Shown: in pieces, positions 48,346 through 60,479 of the stretch | How the letters are laid out: every line of letters begins with the position of its first letter | Numbering within the stretch: position 1 is the first letter of the stretch | Source: Diadema setosum | Taxonomy: Eukaryota > Echinodermata > Echinoidea > Diadematoida > Diadematidae | Length of the DNA: 64,000 bases | Assembly: GCF_964275005.1 (NCBI RefSeq) | Contig: NC_092700.1 | Coordinates: forward strand, 23,917,674 to 23,981,673 | Reading direction: 5' to 3' | Notes under the pieces: model-generated | Databases searched by the model: none | The model's input: the letters and a program-made list of their open reading frames with translations, nothing else | What the model was told of the DNA's origin: nothing | Made by a program: the position numbers and the translations under genes

Positions 48346-48846
48346 ATTTTTGATGAAACTGCTGTGACACAAGTGACACTACACACAGCTTGAAAAACAC
48401 AAACATTCAAATAAACCAATTAACTACTCATCAATTTCGTTGTATTGCATACGCTCAGATTGTAGGAAAGCAAACTAAAGTGCAGTTCAACGCCTTGTTC
48501 AAGTTAACTTTACATATATATCCAAGAGTCTGAATCAAACAAAATGATACCATAATTTTCTATATAAAGATATAACGGTAAGTTATATCTCACCGCTATT
48601 TTGATGACACTGCTGTAACACAAGTGACACTACACACAGCTTGAAAAACACAAACATTAAAATAAACCAATTAACTACTCATACATTTCCTTGAATAGCA
48701 TACGCCCTTGCAGATTGCAGGAAAGCAAAACTAAAGTGCAGTTCAATGCCTTGTTCAATTTAACTTTACATATATATGTATCCGAGAGTCTGAATCAAAC
48801 AAAATAAAATTATATTTCCTATATAAAGATATGACAGTAGGTTATA
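48346..48846. repeat. 251-bp tandem duplication
   Basis: Two copies at a period of about 251 bp sharing CAAGTGACACTACACACAGC, AAACCAATTAACTACTCAT, AACTAAAGTGCAGTTCAA and GAGTCTGAATCAAAC. They differ by roughly one base in fifteen. Non-coding. Confidence 0.88.
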
Positions 48847-49189
48847 AGATAAGAAACTGAAATCATGGCTTTTCTCATGTTTTCAGTGATTATAGTGACA
48901 ATGGTCGTCGAGATAGGCAACTACAAAATTTACTGAGAAGAAACCAGAACATTGCTCAACCATCTGGTAAAGGTGTCTAGACAATTGTCTAGGAAAGCAT
49001 AAAGCCAGCACTAGCTGGAAAGGGAAATTCGGGTCAAAGATAAATTCGGGTCAAAGATATATCAGGGACAAGCCAGCTCTTTCTGCACTGATATTCTTAA
49101 CATTCCCTTTATACATCTTAATGTATAAATCAAATTGTATCTTTGCGTTTGTGCATTATGATATAACTATCAACATCTTTACTAAATGA

Positions 49190-51110
49190 AGGGCAAGTCC
49201 AAGCTATTTGATCACACAAGACTGAAAATTCAAAATGGGTCAATCTACATAAACTTGGTATCATTTTAAAGCTAAGAAGTTAAAATACATGAATTTCAAA
49301 AAGAAAAAGTAAAAATCCTTCCGCATAACCAAAAATATATGAATTAATCTGCATACATTAAAATTAAGAGTAACGCGTGGGACATTCAAAAATTCTGCAT
49401 TTCAAAATATACCTTTTAATTTTTACAAGTTCTTATGAAATAAGTATGGTGACCTTAAGTCTGAATAACAAGTTATCATGACTGTGATTTTCAGTTTCTC
49501 AACTGATTAAATATGCAAATGAGGGATGGGCCAAAATTAGCATGTCCCACGCGTTACTTGTTTAGGTAATTATTTCTCATTTGCCTAAAAGTTAATGATT
49601 TAATTGACTTGAAACTTTCAAAAGACCAAATTCACAATGGGCCTAATCATATCCAAGAGATAAAAAGTTATTCTGATAAATCTCATACCTGCAATTTTTG
49701 ATTACTAGTAAATTTAGTAGCGCGTGGGACGATTTGTGAACAAGTCAGTGGAAGTGTACTAAATCTTAATCTTCTATGAGAAATGTGTACATTATTGAGG
49801 GATTTTCTGTAATTTTCTGAATTCTGACTTGAAATTCGGTGAAAATTTCCACTTAAGATAAGTAATTCACAAAAGATCATTCCATGCTATTTTCAAGGTC
49901 ACATTCAAAGTCAAATGTCAAAAAAAAAAGAAGGACAACACAGGCATTTCATATTTTTTATTATATTTATTTTTCTGGTGGGACTAAATCATTGAAATTT
50001 GCAAGAATTTATTAGAAATACATCTATTAAGATAATTAGTACCACATATTAAAGGACAAGTTCACCTTCATTAACATAAGGATTGAGAGAATGTAGCAAT
50101 AATAGTAGAACACATCATTGAAAGTTTGACGAAAATCGGACAATCCGTTCAAAAGTTATGAATTTTTGAAGTTTTTGTGCAGTAACCGCTGGATGAGAAG
50201 ACTACTGCAGTGTGTGAATAACTTAGATGACACATGCGTACAACAATGTAAGGAAAATATAAAGAGAATTTCACAAAATTTCATCTTTTGAAAAAAGTAC
50301 ACATTCCCCCGACTCGTTACCGACAAATGTTATGGGTAATATTATTCCCCCTGCCTTTAGAAAGAGGCAAGTCAAGTGCTCTTTTATTATGCGAAAAAAA
50401 GTGAAAATCAGTTGAATTTTCTTTACATTTTCTTTATACTGTTGTACGCATATGACTCACAAGCTGTAGTAGTCTCCTCATCCAGCGGTTCCAACACAAA
50501 AATTTTAAAAATTCATAACTTTTGCATCGATTGTCCAATTTTCCTCAAACTTTCACTGATGTGTTCTACTAATATTGCTGCATTCTCTCAATCCTTATGT
50601 TTATGAAGGTGAACTTGTCCTTTAAAGTTTATATGAGCATATATTATGTGCAATTCACATCACAATATTCATAGTGACAAAAATGTCCAACGCTTTACTT
50701 GTCCCACGCGTTACTATACCTATCTTTCTATAATTGACCTTGAGAAAAAACGGTTTCCTGATTTTTTTTTTTTTGAAATATTTGTTTCAGGTACAGTTAT
50801 TGTTGTAGAAAAAGATGCTTGTAATGATTTTATAGTATACCAAGAATTTTCACAATAATTGAGATAAAAAGTAAGAGAAGAAAAAAGGACAATCTTTGTG
50901 GTCCCACGTGTTACTGGAGAATAAATCTGCATATATCAAATAGTGAACGCATGATTCTCATTATTTATATTGTTTTGAACGAAGATACCTACTAGCTATC
51001 AAAAGCAGCCAAACATATGAAGTTTCAATCTTAACAACGCAATATCATAGGGCTAAATCTTCTTGTGATGTCCCACGCGTTACTGATGCAAAATAGCTTG
51101 GACTTGCCCT
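49190..51110. mobile_element. 1.9-kb element with 20-bp inverted ends and an iterated 15-bp motif
   Basis: The left end AGGGCAAGTCCAAGCTATTT is exactly complementary to the right end AAATAGCTTGGACTTGCCCT. Inside lie six good and one degenerate copies of GTCCCACGCGTTACT: 49369-49383 and 49716-49730 on one strand; 49544-49558, 50685-50699 (poor), 50701-50715, 50901-50915 and 51070-51084 on the other. The AGGG end would fit a Kolobok-type element, but no TTAA flank is seen. A younger MITE is inserted at 50049. No protein-coding capacity recognised. Confidence 0.75.
50049..50625. mobile_element. Kolobok/T2-type palindromic MITE (TTAA target)
   Basis: TTAA then AGGACAAGTTCACC at the left; GGTGAACTTGTCCT then TTAA at the right. 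The arms of over 200 bp are inverted copies, with a centre near 50330. It is nearly identical to 62368-62948. It is nested inside the 1.9-kb element and therefore younger than it. Confidence 0.88.
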
Positions 51111-51284
51111 GAACCAAAAAACTAGAACTAGGTATATTTCCTGTGGACAAACCACACACCTGCCATGTCTGAATGCATGCTTGCATAAATTACTGAGTTG
51201 CCTGAAACCAAAGTCACAACCACAACAATAAAAAAAAAAAATAGGAATACCATGTTCATGAGTTAATTTACTTTAATGCCAATT

Positions 51285-51460
51285 CTATAGTTGTTTAAAC
51301 TTTTCAAATTTTGTCTGGTCTGCTGCTTTCACGCTACGAGGTTCAGTACGCTCACAAAACTTTCTGTTGAAGCAAAATGCTCCCTTGATGACTAACAGTC
51401 CAGCCCAACATCGAGTACAAACTGATAGCTTGTCTGAGTACATGTAATGAAATGATTGAA
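51285..51460 (-). CDS. Possible last exon of an unidentified Cys-containing protein
   Basis: An acceptor (ACTAATTTTTGCAG) is followed by two carried bases and 57 codons to TAG: QSFHYMYSDKLSVCTRCWAG, then LLVIKGAFCFNRKFCERTEP and a Lys-rich end KAADQTKFEKFKQL. The C-x2-C and C-x5-C pairs could bind metal. Composition is AT-rich and no partner exon was found, so this may be chance. Confidence 0.3.
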
Positions 51461-51563
51461 CTGCAAAAATTAGTAAATTTGTTATGTTCACTGATGATAC
51501 ATTTCCTCAACAAAAGAGAAATAAGCATGGCAGATGGGAAAGCCATATGCTCATCTAATAAGA

Positions 51564-52395
51564 ACTAGAAATGTCGCTACAGCGACTGGTTATACCCCCG
51601 CCAAACAACATTTCATAAGCTTTGGTCAAAAAACTGAGGAAGTAGTTAAATCCGCAAGATCTTTCCTTGATCTTCTGCCATTAATATGCCGTTACCATGG
51701 CAACGTACTTTCGGGTACTGTCGAAAAATGCGTCTTGCACATCTACAACCAAAGGCACACATCTGTACCAAATTTCATGGAAATTGGGCAAAAACTGAGG
51801 AAGTAGTTTGCAACAAAAAATTTTCCATCATTTTGGCTCATAATATGTGAGCTGTTACCATGGCAACATACTTTTTGTCACTGTCAAGAAATGTGTCATG
51901 CTGACCTATATCCTAAGACAAACATTCAATATGAATTCCATGAGAATTGGAAGAACACTGATGAAGCAGTTTTGCCATGAAGCATTTTGCCCTATATTTT
52001 ACCAATAACATGCCGTTACCATGGCAACGCACTTTTTGCCACTGCAGAAATATGTGTCCTGCACATTAACATATTCAGATGAACATCTGTACCTAATTTC
52101 ATAAAAATTGATCAAAAACTGTGGGAGGAGTTCGCGACGCAAGATTTGTACCCATTTTTGCCCATAATATGCCGTTACCATGGCAACGTACTTTTGGGTA
52201 CTGTCAAAAAATACGTCTTGCACATCTACAACCCAAGGCACACATCTGTGCCAAGTTTTATGGGAATCGGTTGAAAACTGAGGAAGTAGTTCGCGACGCA
52301 AGATTTGCAACGGACCGACCGCCCGACCGTCCGCTGATTCCTATATACCCCCTTCAAACTTCGTTTGGCGGGGGTATAAAAAAAAAAAAAAAAAA
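51564..52395. repeat. Dispersed repeat with GTTACCATGGCAAC palindromes, copy 1
   Basis: Begins ACTAGAAATGTCGCTACAGC, ends TTTGGCGGGGGTATAAAA plus an A-run; TACCCCCGCC near the start pairs with GGCGGGGGTA at the end. Four internal subunits of about 160 bp each contain GTTACCATGGCAAC (near 51693, 51855, 52015, 52173) and end with an AAAACTGAGGAAGTAGTT-like block. Non-coding; the 103- and 110-codon frames are by-products of the subunits. Confidence 0.85.
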
Positions 52396-53684
52396 TTACA
52401 GTAAAAAAAGCAACCTTCAGAAATCTACCAACAACCTATGTTTGCATCCATAACATAAATATTCAAAGGAAAATGTGTTAATGTTTTCAAAAACAAACAA
52501 ACAACAACTATAAAAGCTGCATGGGATTTCATACAATGGGGAGGGTTGCCCCCCCCCCCCCCCTTGAGCTCTCGGCTGTTGATCGCGCAATCGCCGTGAA
52601 AATTGGCACTTTACATTACAGTGTCATAATGTACCAAACTATAAAAAAAAAAAACAGAAATTGAAATTTCCATATTTTTTATTGTAATTTTTTTGTAATA
52701 AGATTTTTTTTGTAACATTCCTAACAATTTTCTTGAAAAAATATGATTTAAAGATTGATTTATGAATTGCATCGTTTATCAGATGAGTTCCTTATGTATT
52801 TTCTTGTTTTTCGAATTGTTGTTTTTGTCATTTTCCCCACAAAATTTGTGACAGAACCTATTTCATACATTATCATACTAAAATACATTTATTTCAGCCT
52901 ATGAAAGTGTAAATAATCATGTCTTTCTGAACAGGGTGCGAAAACTCCATTTGCATAATACTTTTAAACAAAATCACGTTTCTGAGCCATTTTGGGTCTT
53001 ACGGCAGAGAAAGGTCGTGCAGTGTCGTAACGGAATATCCAATTTTCGCAAAAATATGACACTTGAAGGTAAAGAGTCAGCATGCGGCACGGTCAAAAAA
53101 TTTCGCGGCGGTAATGATCGTGGAAAATGTCGGGGGGGGGGGGGGGGTTCGACCCCAAGTTGTAGCTGAATTTGTGCCTGTTAAATGCTTTAAAAAGGTC
53201 ACATGACATCATTTCATGCTGGGAGTGATGGAGTAAATGATCTATACAATGGTGATATGTTTATGTGTTTAGTTTGCAAAGACAAGTATCATTTTCAAAA
53301 CTTGGGCATTCTTGACTGTGTCTTCATCGATCATCCCAAACTTCGACATACAACTCAGTCCTTGTGGAAAGTTTGACAATCTTTAAAACTGAGTTGCCAT
53401 GATGCTGAAATGGGTCTTAAATGTCGAGTGCACATGATGTCATTGCTTCATGGCATGCCAGTTTTTCCCGCAAAAGTGCGGAACCTTGGCAAGAGACATA
53501 ACATGGTCACGTTGATAAGCAAATAAACATCACAGTCATAGCTGGAATTAGCCACCGCCCTGCCTGCCGACTGTTTTCAGTTATCAAACTTACCATTAAC
53601 CAAGTCATTTTATTTGTCCGTTTCTGACGCTGATGGAGTGTAACACGGGGCGGGGTGGTGGCAGCCACAATTTGGCGAAAAAAA
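52396..53684. other. Gene-less stretch between repeat copies
   Basis: A C-run at 52549-52563, A- and T-rich sequence and a G-run at 53133-53147. No supportable exon. Confidence 0.4.
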
Positions 53685-54487
53685 ACTAGAAATATCACTG
53701 AAGGTGATTAATACCCCCGCACCGTGACGACAGTCTTACCCAAGGAATGATCTTTCCTTGATCTTCTGCCATTAATATGCCGTTACCATGGCAACGTACT
53801 TTCGGGTACTGTCAAAAATGCGTCTTGCACATCTACAACCAAAGGCACACATCTGTACCAAGTTTCATGGAAATTGGGCAAAAACTGAGGAAGTAGTTTG
53901 CAACACAAAATTTTCCATCATTTTGGCTCATAATATGTGAGCTGTTACCATGGCAACATACTTTTTGTCACTGTCAAGAAATGTGTCATGCTGACCTATA
54001 TCCTAAGACAAACATTCAATATGAATTCTATGAGAATTGGAAGAACACTGATGAAGCAGTTTTACCATGAAGCATTTTGCCCTATATTTTACCAATAACA
54101 TGCCGTTACCATGGCAACGCACTTTTTGCCACTGCGGAAATATGTGTCTTGCACATTAACATATTCAGATGAACGTCTGTACCTAATTTCATAAAAATTG
54201 ATCAAAAACTGTGGGAGGAGTTCGCGACGCAAGATTTGTACCCATTTTTGCCCATAATATGCCGTTACCATGGCAACGTACTTGTGGGTACTGTCAAAAA
54301 AATACGTCTTGCACATCTACAACCCAAGGCACACATCTGTGCCAAGTTTTATGGGAATCGGTTGAAAACTGAGGAAGTAGTTCGCGACGCAAGATTTGCA
54401 ACGGACCGACCGCCCGACCGACCGCCCGACCGTCCGCTGATTCCTATATACCCCCTTCAAACTTCGTTTGGCGGGGGTATAAAAAAA
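53685..54487. repeat. Dispersed repeat with GTTACCATGGCAAC palindromes, copy 2
   Basis: Nearly identical to copy 1 from about 53750 on, same orientation, about 2.1 kb away. Palindromes near 53781, 53944, 54104 and 54266. The first 60 bp differ from copy 1 (GTCGCTACAGCGAC replaced by ATCACTGAAGGTGAT), so this may be a separate insertion of a close relative rather than a segmental duplication. Confidence 0.85.
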
Positions 54488-55664
54488 GAAAAAAAAAATC
54501 ACACACACATACACGTACCTACAAAAACAACAACCACATACAGGAAGGTGTGGGACACCAACCATCCTGCATGACCTTTCTCTTTTTTTTTTTTTTTTTG
54601 AAGGCGTATTCAAGGTTCATACAGATCAACTGAATTAGAGCTTAGGATCTGGACTTATCTGGAATGGGCGAACTGATGGACTGACAGATATGACTTATCT
54701 CCACAGGGGTTACAAACTTTCGTGGGTGACCCCTATGTACTTTGTGGGTTTGTATAGACTTTGTCAGACCCTGTTATTACCCTTTTGGGCAGTGAAAGTT
54801 ATTCACTGTATATTGTATACTACTCAAGCATTGTTGCAAGAGATCTCACAAAGAGACCTAGTGATCAGGGGACCGTTTCATGAAACTTTTTGTCAGTGAT
54901 TTACACTGACAACTGTTAAAAGATACTGAAATCCTTGCATCTGATTAGCTGATAGCAAATTTGTCGGTGAAAACCTCCGACGAACTCGATGATGAAACGC
55001 CCCCCAGGACTGGATTTCTAGGGTATCATTATCAACACGTATGTTTATATATATGTGTGTGTGCGTGTGTGTGTGTAAGCGTGAATGTGTATTTTTGTGT
55101 GTAACCATGCAATGTCAATTATGTAGTACTCATCTGGTATCTGGCCATTAATAGCTTTTAGCATATTTTTTTTTTCTTACTACAACACATTTTATTTCAT
55201 AGTTTTCAAAAAGTGATGATCATTTCACTGGGTTCTACAAATGAAAATCACATGAAAATTGACAAAATTATGATTGGCTAGCATTAAGCACAAATCTTTC
55301 ATGGCTTGAAAAAAAAAAATCTTCATAAAAATCCTATTAGTGGTGATTTGAAGAATTGTGTGCAAATATCATCGGACAAAATGAGAAATTTCAAATCTAA
55401 TTAAAGGTGTAATTTATCATTAAAAAAAAAGAAGTAAATTCAGTAGGCTAAAAATGACAGTGCAGAAGATTAGCTGTGATTTTCAGTCAATGAACATAAG
55501 CCTCATTCACAAATTAATGTTCCCACAAAACATTAACATTTTGGGTTATGGTTCCTGTAGATATCTAACTCCCTTCTACCGCATTAAACGACGAAGGAAA
55601 GAGTCCACATGTCATGGAATGAGGGTCTCGAGAGCTCATGCATTATGCTTCATTCCTACACACC

Positions 55665-55869
55665 TAGTCTGGCTTCCAGACCCTCTGCTCAAATTATTTT
55701 GCTCTATAGGATATTGATGCCCTCAACGTCAAAAACTGGAGCAAGTTTATGTGGATTAAAATTTTGCCCTGCAGAGGGCTGAGGCCCTTTGATAAAGGCG
55801 GTGACGTCGCCGCGGAGGGCGCATTTTGTAAAAGGAGTCCACTTGGCAAAGGGTCTGGAAACCAGACTT
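55665..55869. mobile_element. 205-bp MITE, AGTCTGG ends, copy 1
   Basis: AGTCTGGCTTCCAGACCCT at the left pairs with AGGGTCTGGAAACCAGACT at the right. The interior has a CpG-rich patch (GACGTCGCCGCGG). TA flanks are possible on the left. Confidence 0.8.
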
Positions 55870-56305
55870 CTACACACCCTGTGTGTACACTCCCTCTGGA
55901 AGCAAGCAACTTACTGTATGTCACCACTTAGAATATCCACTCCCAAAATGAAGAAAACTTTAAAAGAAAGAGAAAACTATCCCTACAGAATGATACAAAC
56001 ATGACATAAATTGGATGAGAAATAAGGAAGCTAAGACATTTTGATTTTTTTTTTTCAGAAAACATTTTTGTACAGTCCTTATAAATATACAAATACATGT
56101 GAGTTGAAGATGTTACCCTCACAATTTTTTTCATAAATGTCATATTTGAAATTAGAAAAAAAAAATAATACAAGTGATACATCTAACAGCATGTTCCCAT
56201 ACCAAGATATTTCAGATCTAATATTTGTTCTTTAGTAGTTTTGGTGGTGAATTTATTTTTGGGGTGGATTTCCTCTTTAAGTAGGCCCTACGGTCGGTTT
56301 ATAGT

Positions 56306-57908
56306 GACCTCGTCTATAGCCACTATGTCTATTTTCCAATTGGTCTACTGGCATATCGTCTATTACCGATTCGTCTAATACCCATTTGGTCTACAACTCG
56401 TTTTGTCCAGTACCCATATTATCTAATAGTCTCTTTGCCCACTACCCGTACTGTCTAATACCCAACTCGTCTAAGAAGCATTTCGTCTACAAAACAATTG
56501 ATCTAATAGCCAAATCGTCTACACTCACAATGTCTATTTGCCATGTCGTCTAATATCTATTTTGTCTACTACTAGTTAGTCTACTCCCACCTCGTCTACA
56601 AGTCATTTAGTCTACATTCACTTTGTCTAGTTATCATATCGTCCAACCCTTAGTTTGTCCATACCCAATATGGTCTATACCCATCTGGTCTACTCCCAAC
56701 TCGTCTACTCCCAATTGGTCTACTCCCAACTGGTCTACTACCAACAGTTACTGGTCTACTCCCGATTGGTCTACTCCCGATTGGTCTACTCGAACTCCCA
56801 ACTGGTCTACTCCCAATTGGTCTACTCCCAATTGGTCTACTCCCAATTGGTCTACTCCCAACTTGTCTATTCCCAATTGGTCTATACTCGTCTATACCCA
56901 ATTGGTGTACTCTCAACTGATATAGTTTTACTCTCAACAATTTACCCAAACTGATCATTTCCATGAATAATGAATATACCACTTTGTCTAGTGTCCAGTC
57001 CGTCTCACTGTCATGAACTATTCATATTAAACCCTGCCATACTTTAATATGATTGTGTATCAAAGTTGAATGGATGGAGTGTTGAAGTTTGGACATATAA
57101 ATGCTGCATGATTGCTTCTGATATAAATTACACATCCACCACAAAAATAACACAGCAAGTTTTTACACTGTGACATTATCTTTTTTTCCTTAAAAAAATG
57201 TCATAATTAGAACATAAAAAATTTAAACCAAATGGGGCACAAAGAGTGCTCAACCTATTTCACTGGGAAAAAAGAAACTGGATGAAGTAGACTTAAATAA
57301 CAAAATATATATATATATATAACTAGTAGTAGACCAGTTGGGAGTAGTCTAGTTTGCAGTAGACGAGTTGGCAGTGGATGAGTTGGCAGTAGACGAGTTG
57401 GGTGTAGACGAGTTGGGTGTAGACTAGTTGGGAGTAGACGAGTAGGGAGTAGACGAGTTGGGAGTAGACGAGTTGGGAGTAGACCAGTTGGGAGTAGACG
57501 AGTTGGGAGTAGACCAATTGGGTGTAGACCAGTTGGGGTAGACCAATTGGGAGTAGACCAGTTGGCAGTAGACCAGTTGGGAGTAGACTGACTGGTTATT
57601 ACACTAATTGACAATTAGACAAGGTGGTTGTAGACCAATTGGCTTTTAGACAAAATGAGTTGTAGACTATTTTATTCATAGACCTAATGATTAATAGACG
57701 AAATGGTCAATAGACAAAATGGGTGTTAGACGAAATGTGACTGAGACAAATTGGACATTAGATAAAATGGCTAGTAGACGAAATGACAATTAGACTAATT
57801 GGCATATAGACAAAATGGTTGGTGGACGAGTTGGTAGTAGACGAAGTGAGTTTAGACGAGATGGCATTAGACTAGATGGACAGTGGACAGGGTGGTTGTA
57901 GACGAGGT
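56306..57908. mobile_element. Foldback (TU-like) element made of 15-bp repeats
   Basis: Two inverted arms (56306 to about 56945, and about 57315-57908) consist of degenerate repeats of about 15-17 bp; the core unit is GGTCTACTCCCAATT on the left and its complement on the right. Units are most regular at 56690-56905 and 57325-57590 and decay outward. A unique AT-rich loop of about 370 bp lies between. TU elements of sea urchins and Drosophila FB elements are known to have long inverted ends of short tandem repeats. Frames reading WSTPN or YSQLV repeats arise because 15 is divisible by three and are not genes. Confidence 0.85.
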
Positions 57909-58080
57909 GCCAGTTTTCCCTACTGTTGATATCATGGCTATTCTTTTCTGTACTTTATTCACTTATCAGTCCACCTAATGACTTGCTTCCATGCCAAGGA
58001 CTTCTATACTTAATACTCAAATTAATCTTCAGGATATTAGGATTATTTATTCTCTCGGAAACTACCTCACGGTATAACCT

Positions 58081-58230
58081 TAGTCTGGTTTCAAGACCCT
58101 ACGCAAAAAGCAAATGTGTCTGCATGACCAGCAAGCTCAGCTGACTACTTCTTTTGTCATTTTGTAGAAGGCGCTATATTGTTGAAAACAAAAATACATA
58201 GTACTGGCAGATGGTCTGGAAGCCAGGCTA
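58081..58230. mobile_element. 150-bp MITE, AGTCTGG ends, copy 2
   Basis: TAGTCTGGTTTCAAGACCCT at the left and ATGGTCTGGAAGCCAGGCTA at the right are inverted. It shares ends with 55665-55869 but the interior is shorter and different. Confidence 0.78.
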
Positions 58231-58574
58231 AATCACCCTGGCATACATAACTAGGAGCTGTTGCCTTGTGACAAACAAGTAAAACTTTGCATTACAGTCA
58301 AGTTTAGGGGTATTACTCATACATTGATGAAACATCTTTGCAAGTTACTTACAGTGCATGGGCACATAACACCTTTTAGATTTAGAAGCAAAGGCATCCT
58401 CACAATGTCTGAAATTCAATATTTCAATTGTTTCTTGCTGTTTAATGACCTTGAAATTTACATGGTGACACTGTACTACATTGTGCTAGTCCCAACAAGA
58501 ACATATTGGCTCTGCCTACCGGTCTTTTCAATGTTAATGAGAATACACTGTACTCACATGAGAAACACATGCTC

Positions 58575-58612
58575 ACACACACACACGCACACACACACAC
58601 ACAAACACAGTC
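58575..58612. repeat. (CA)n microsatellite
   Basis: About 17 CA units with small interruptions, lying inside a 142-codon plus-strand frame that otherwise shows no domain. Confidence 0.95.
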
Positions 58613-58828
58613 ACAAAATAAATTTAATATTTCATTTAATGACTGTGCAATACAAACTTGAGTATCAATCTAGAGCTGTAGAACACTGACACTAGCTGTA
58701 GAACACTTTGGTATAAATAATACACACAGCTGGTGTATATTCTCTCTCTCTCATTATCAATTTTAGGTGCTGTATCTGGAAACATCTGGTAGGTGATCAT
58801 GGTGTGCCACAAATCTGTTTCAGCTTAC

Positions 58829-58995
58829 TCAATCTTCTCTGCTCCTTGATGTCTTAACCTGATCTCTGTTCTCCATGTTGTCATGCCAGACATCTGCTTC
58901 CTTTCCCGGTCCCTCTTTCCCTCTTATCTTTCCTGACATTGTCATATTTTCCAGATCATGAAACCTCCTGCTGTGTCTCACACACTGACCCACAC
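58829..58995 (-). pseudogene. Decayed C-terminal tail of a LINE (RTE-like)
   Basis: The minus strand reads HDLENMTMSGKIRGKEGPGK, then VWHDNMENRDQVKTSRSRED and a stop. LINE polyproteins often end with HDSLENTIMSGK-RGKRGRGRP and W-DNI-EWTG followed by a DRE-W motif; here the pattern is recognisable up to WHDNME, then shifts out of frame. Assignment is by remembered motif, and a chance frame remains possible. Confidence 0.45.
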
Positions 58996-58999
58996 ACAC

Positions 59000-60470
59000 A
59001 TACATACTAAGACCATGCCTACTGCCCTAATCCAAACCTTAAAATCATGACTGACATTTCAAACTAGACTCTCCCTATATCAAATGAGGCAAGACCAAAT
59101 TTTGGCAATTCTCCCTATCGCATAAAATAGCCAGTATCAGGCGATATCACCTCGCAATACTGGTACCTGATCAATCGCTTTTGGGACATATACTCCTGCT
59201 TTTGCATTTCTGGAAGATCGTACCAAAGATCCTTTGTAGTGTAGGATCTGTGATCGTACATTCCTTTCTGGAAATGTCACGAACAAATATGCAAGTATGA
59301 CTTCAAGTCAAAGTAGTCTTTCTTGCGAAGCAGATTTTTCTGCGCTCTCCGCTAAACTTTGTCTGTTGGGAACTTCACTCACGTCAAGTCCTTCATGAAT
59401 GGATATTTTCCATAATCTTATTGATTTGCATCGTCAGCCAAACATTGGGCTGCTTCGCAGAAGCATCCTATAAACATCAAATGTAAAGTTGCAGAATTAG
59501 AAAATAACTTGGTGTCACATTGAAAATGCATTTCCAGGTTGTCTTATGTACATCACCTATCGGTCATTCAACTAGACAAACTTGTTTACGTGTAGGGATA
59601 ACGAGACAAAGAATGCGAGTGAGGGAGCGAGAGAGAAAGCGAGAGCGAGAGAGAGAAAGTGCTAGGACAGGTGTAAATGTTTTGCAAGTCGCGCCATCGA
59701 TGACCGAGAGGAGTTCATTTATTTTTGCATGTCAATTAATGTAGAAAGAAAAGACAGGAAATAGCTCCAGTTCCGGGAGAGTGCTGTATAGGTGTTTTCG
59801 TTCAAGTCCTTTTAGTTGTATCAAATATTCCAAATGCCTCGAAAAGGAGTGTCGTAGTCGAGTAGCAATTTAACAGTAGAGTTGGATCTTTTCGTGGCAG
59901 ACACCATTTTGATTTCACCGAGAGAACATTGAGTTAGCTCCGTGATGGCAGGAAACCAACCTGCCACACCCAGGCGCCAGTTGGCAAGATAATTTTGTGT
60001 CTAAGCCCAATTTTGTTTGCGGCCAGGAGCCGTCCGTCCACCTTACCGTCAGCCTGTATACTGGCTGATTTGAGTTCAGATTTTGTTTGCTGCCAGCCTT
60101 TGCAGCCTTCCAGTAGCCAAGAAGAAGAGGCATTTTGGTTATATTACACCGGTCATTGGTAAGTTAAATTGCGATTTGATTTCTGCTTTGTCGTGTAAAA
60201 GGATGTGAATGTGTTTCAGGGCACCACATATAGCCCCGGAGAACCCCGTGAATAAGTGATAAAGTATATTATAATGGTGTACAGTTTTTGAAAACGATGC
60301 GGTGATGTTTGATAAGCTATGCACTGTTATATTTCCAATGTTTGAAACATTTCATTATGTGAATTTTGTATGTTAATTGGATAATAATGCAGTTCTCAAA
60401 TTTTCACTGTGATGTCAGGATTTTAAGCTGATAATTTTTTTGTGTGTGTGGTTAGAACACACCCCATTGG
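59000..60470. other. Gene-less stretch
   Basis: Contains a (GA)n tract at 59612-59662 and paired GATCGTAC blocks near 59216 and 59252. A 24-codon minus-strand frame (59393-59467) after a TTTATAG is too short to call. No other exon seen. Confidence 0.35.
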
Positions 60471-60479
60471 TATATGTTG

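Noticed and set aside
51999-52453. 103- and 110-codon frames in the GTTACCATGGCAAC repeat
   Set aside because: The same frames recur at 54089-54574 because the repeat is duplicated; the pseudo-protein repeats with the subunits.
56623-57614. Several 64-119-codon frames with WSTPN, GSRPI or YSQLV repeats
   Set aside because: Direct result of a 15-bp repeat unit (five codons) in the foldback element, open in several frames and on both strands.
58261-58689. 142-codon plus-strand open frame
   Set aside because: Second longest frame in its region but with no domain, AT-driven composition and a CA repeat inside.
59393-59467. 24-codon minus-strand frame DASAKQPNVWLTMQINKIME ending in a stop
   Set aside because: Acceptor is weak and the frame too short to tell from chance.
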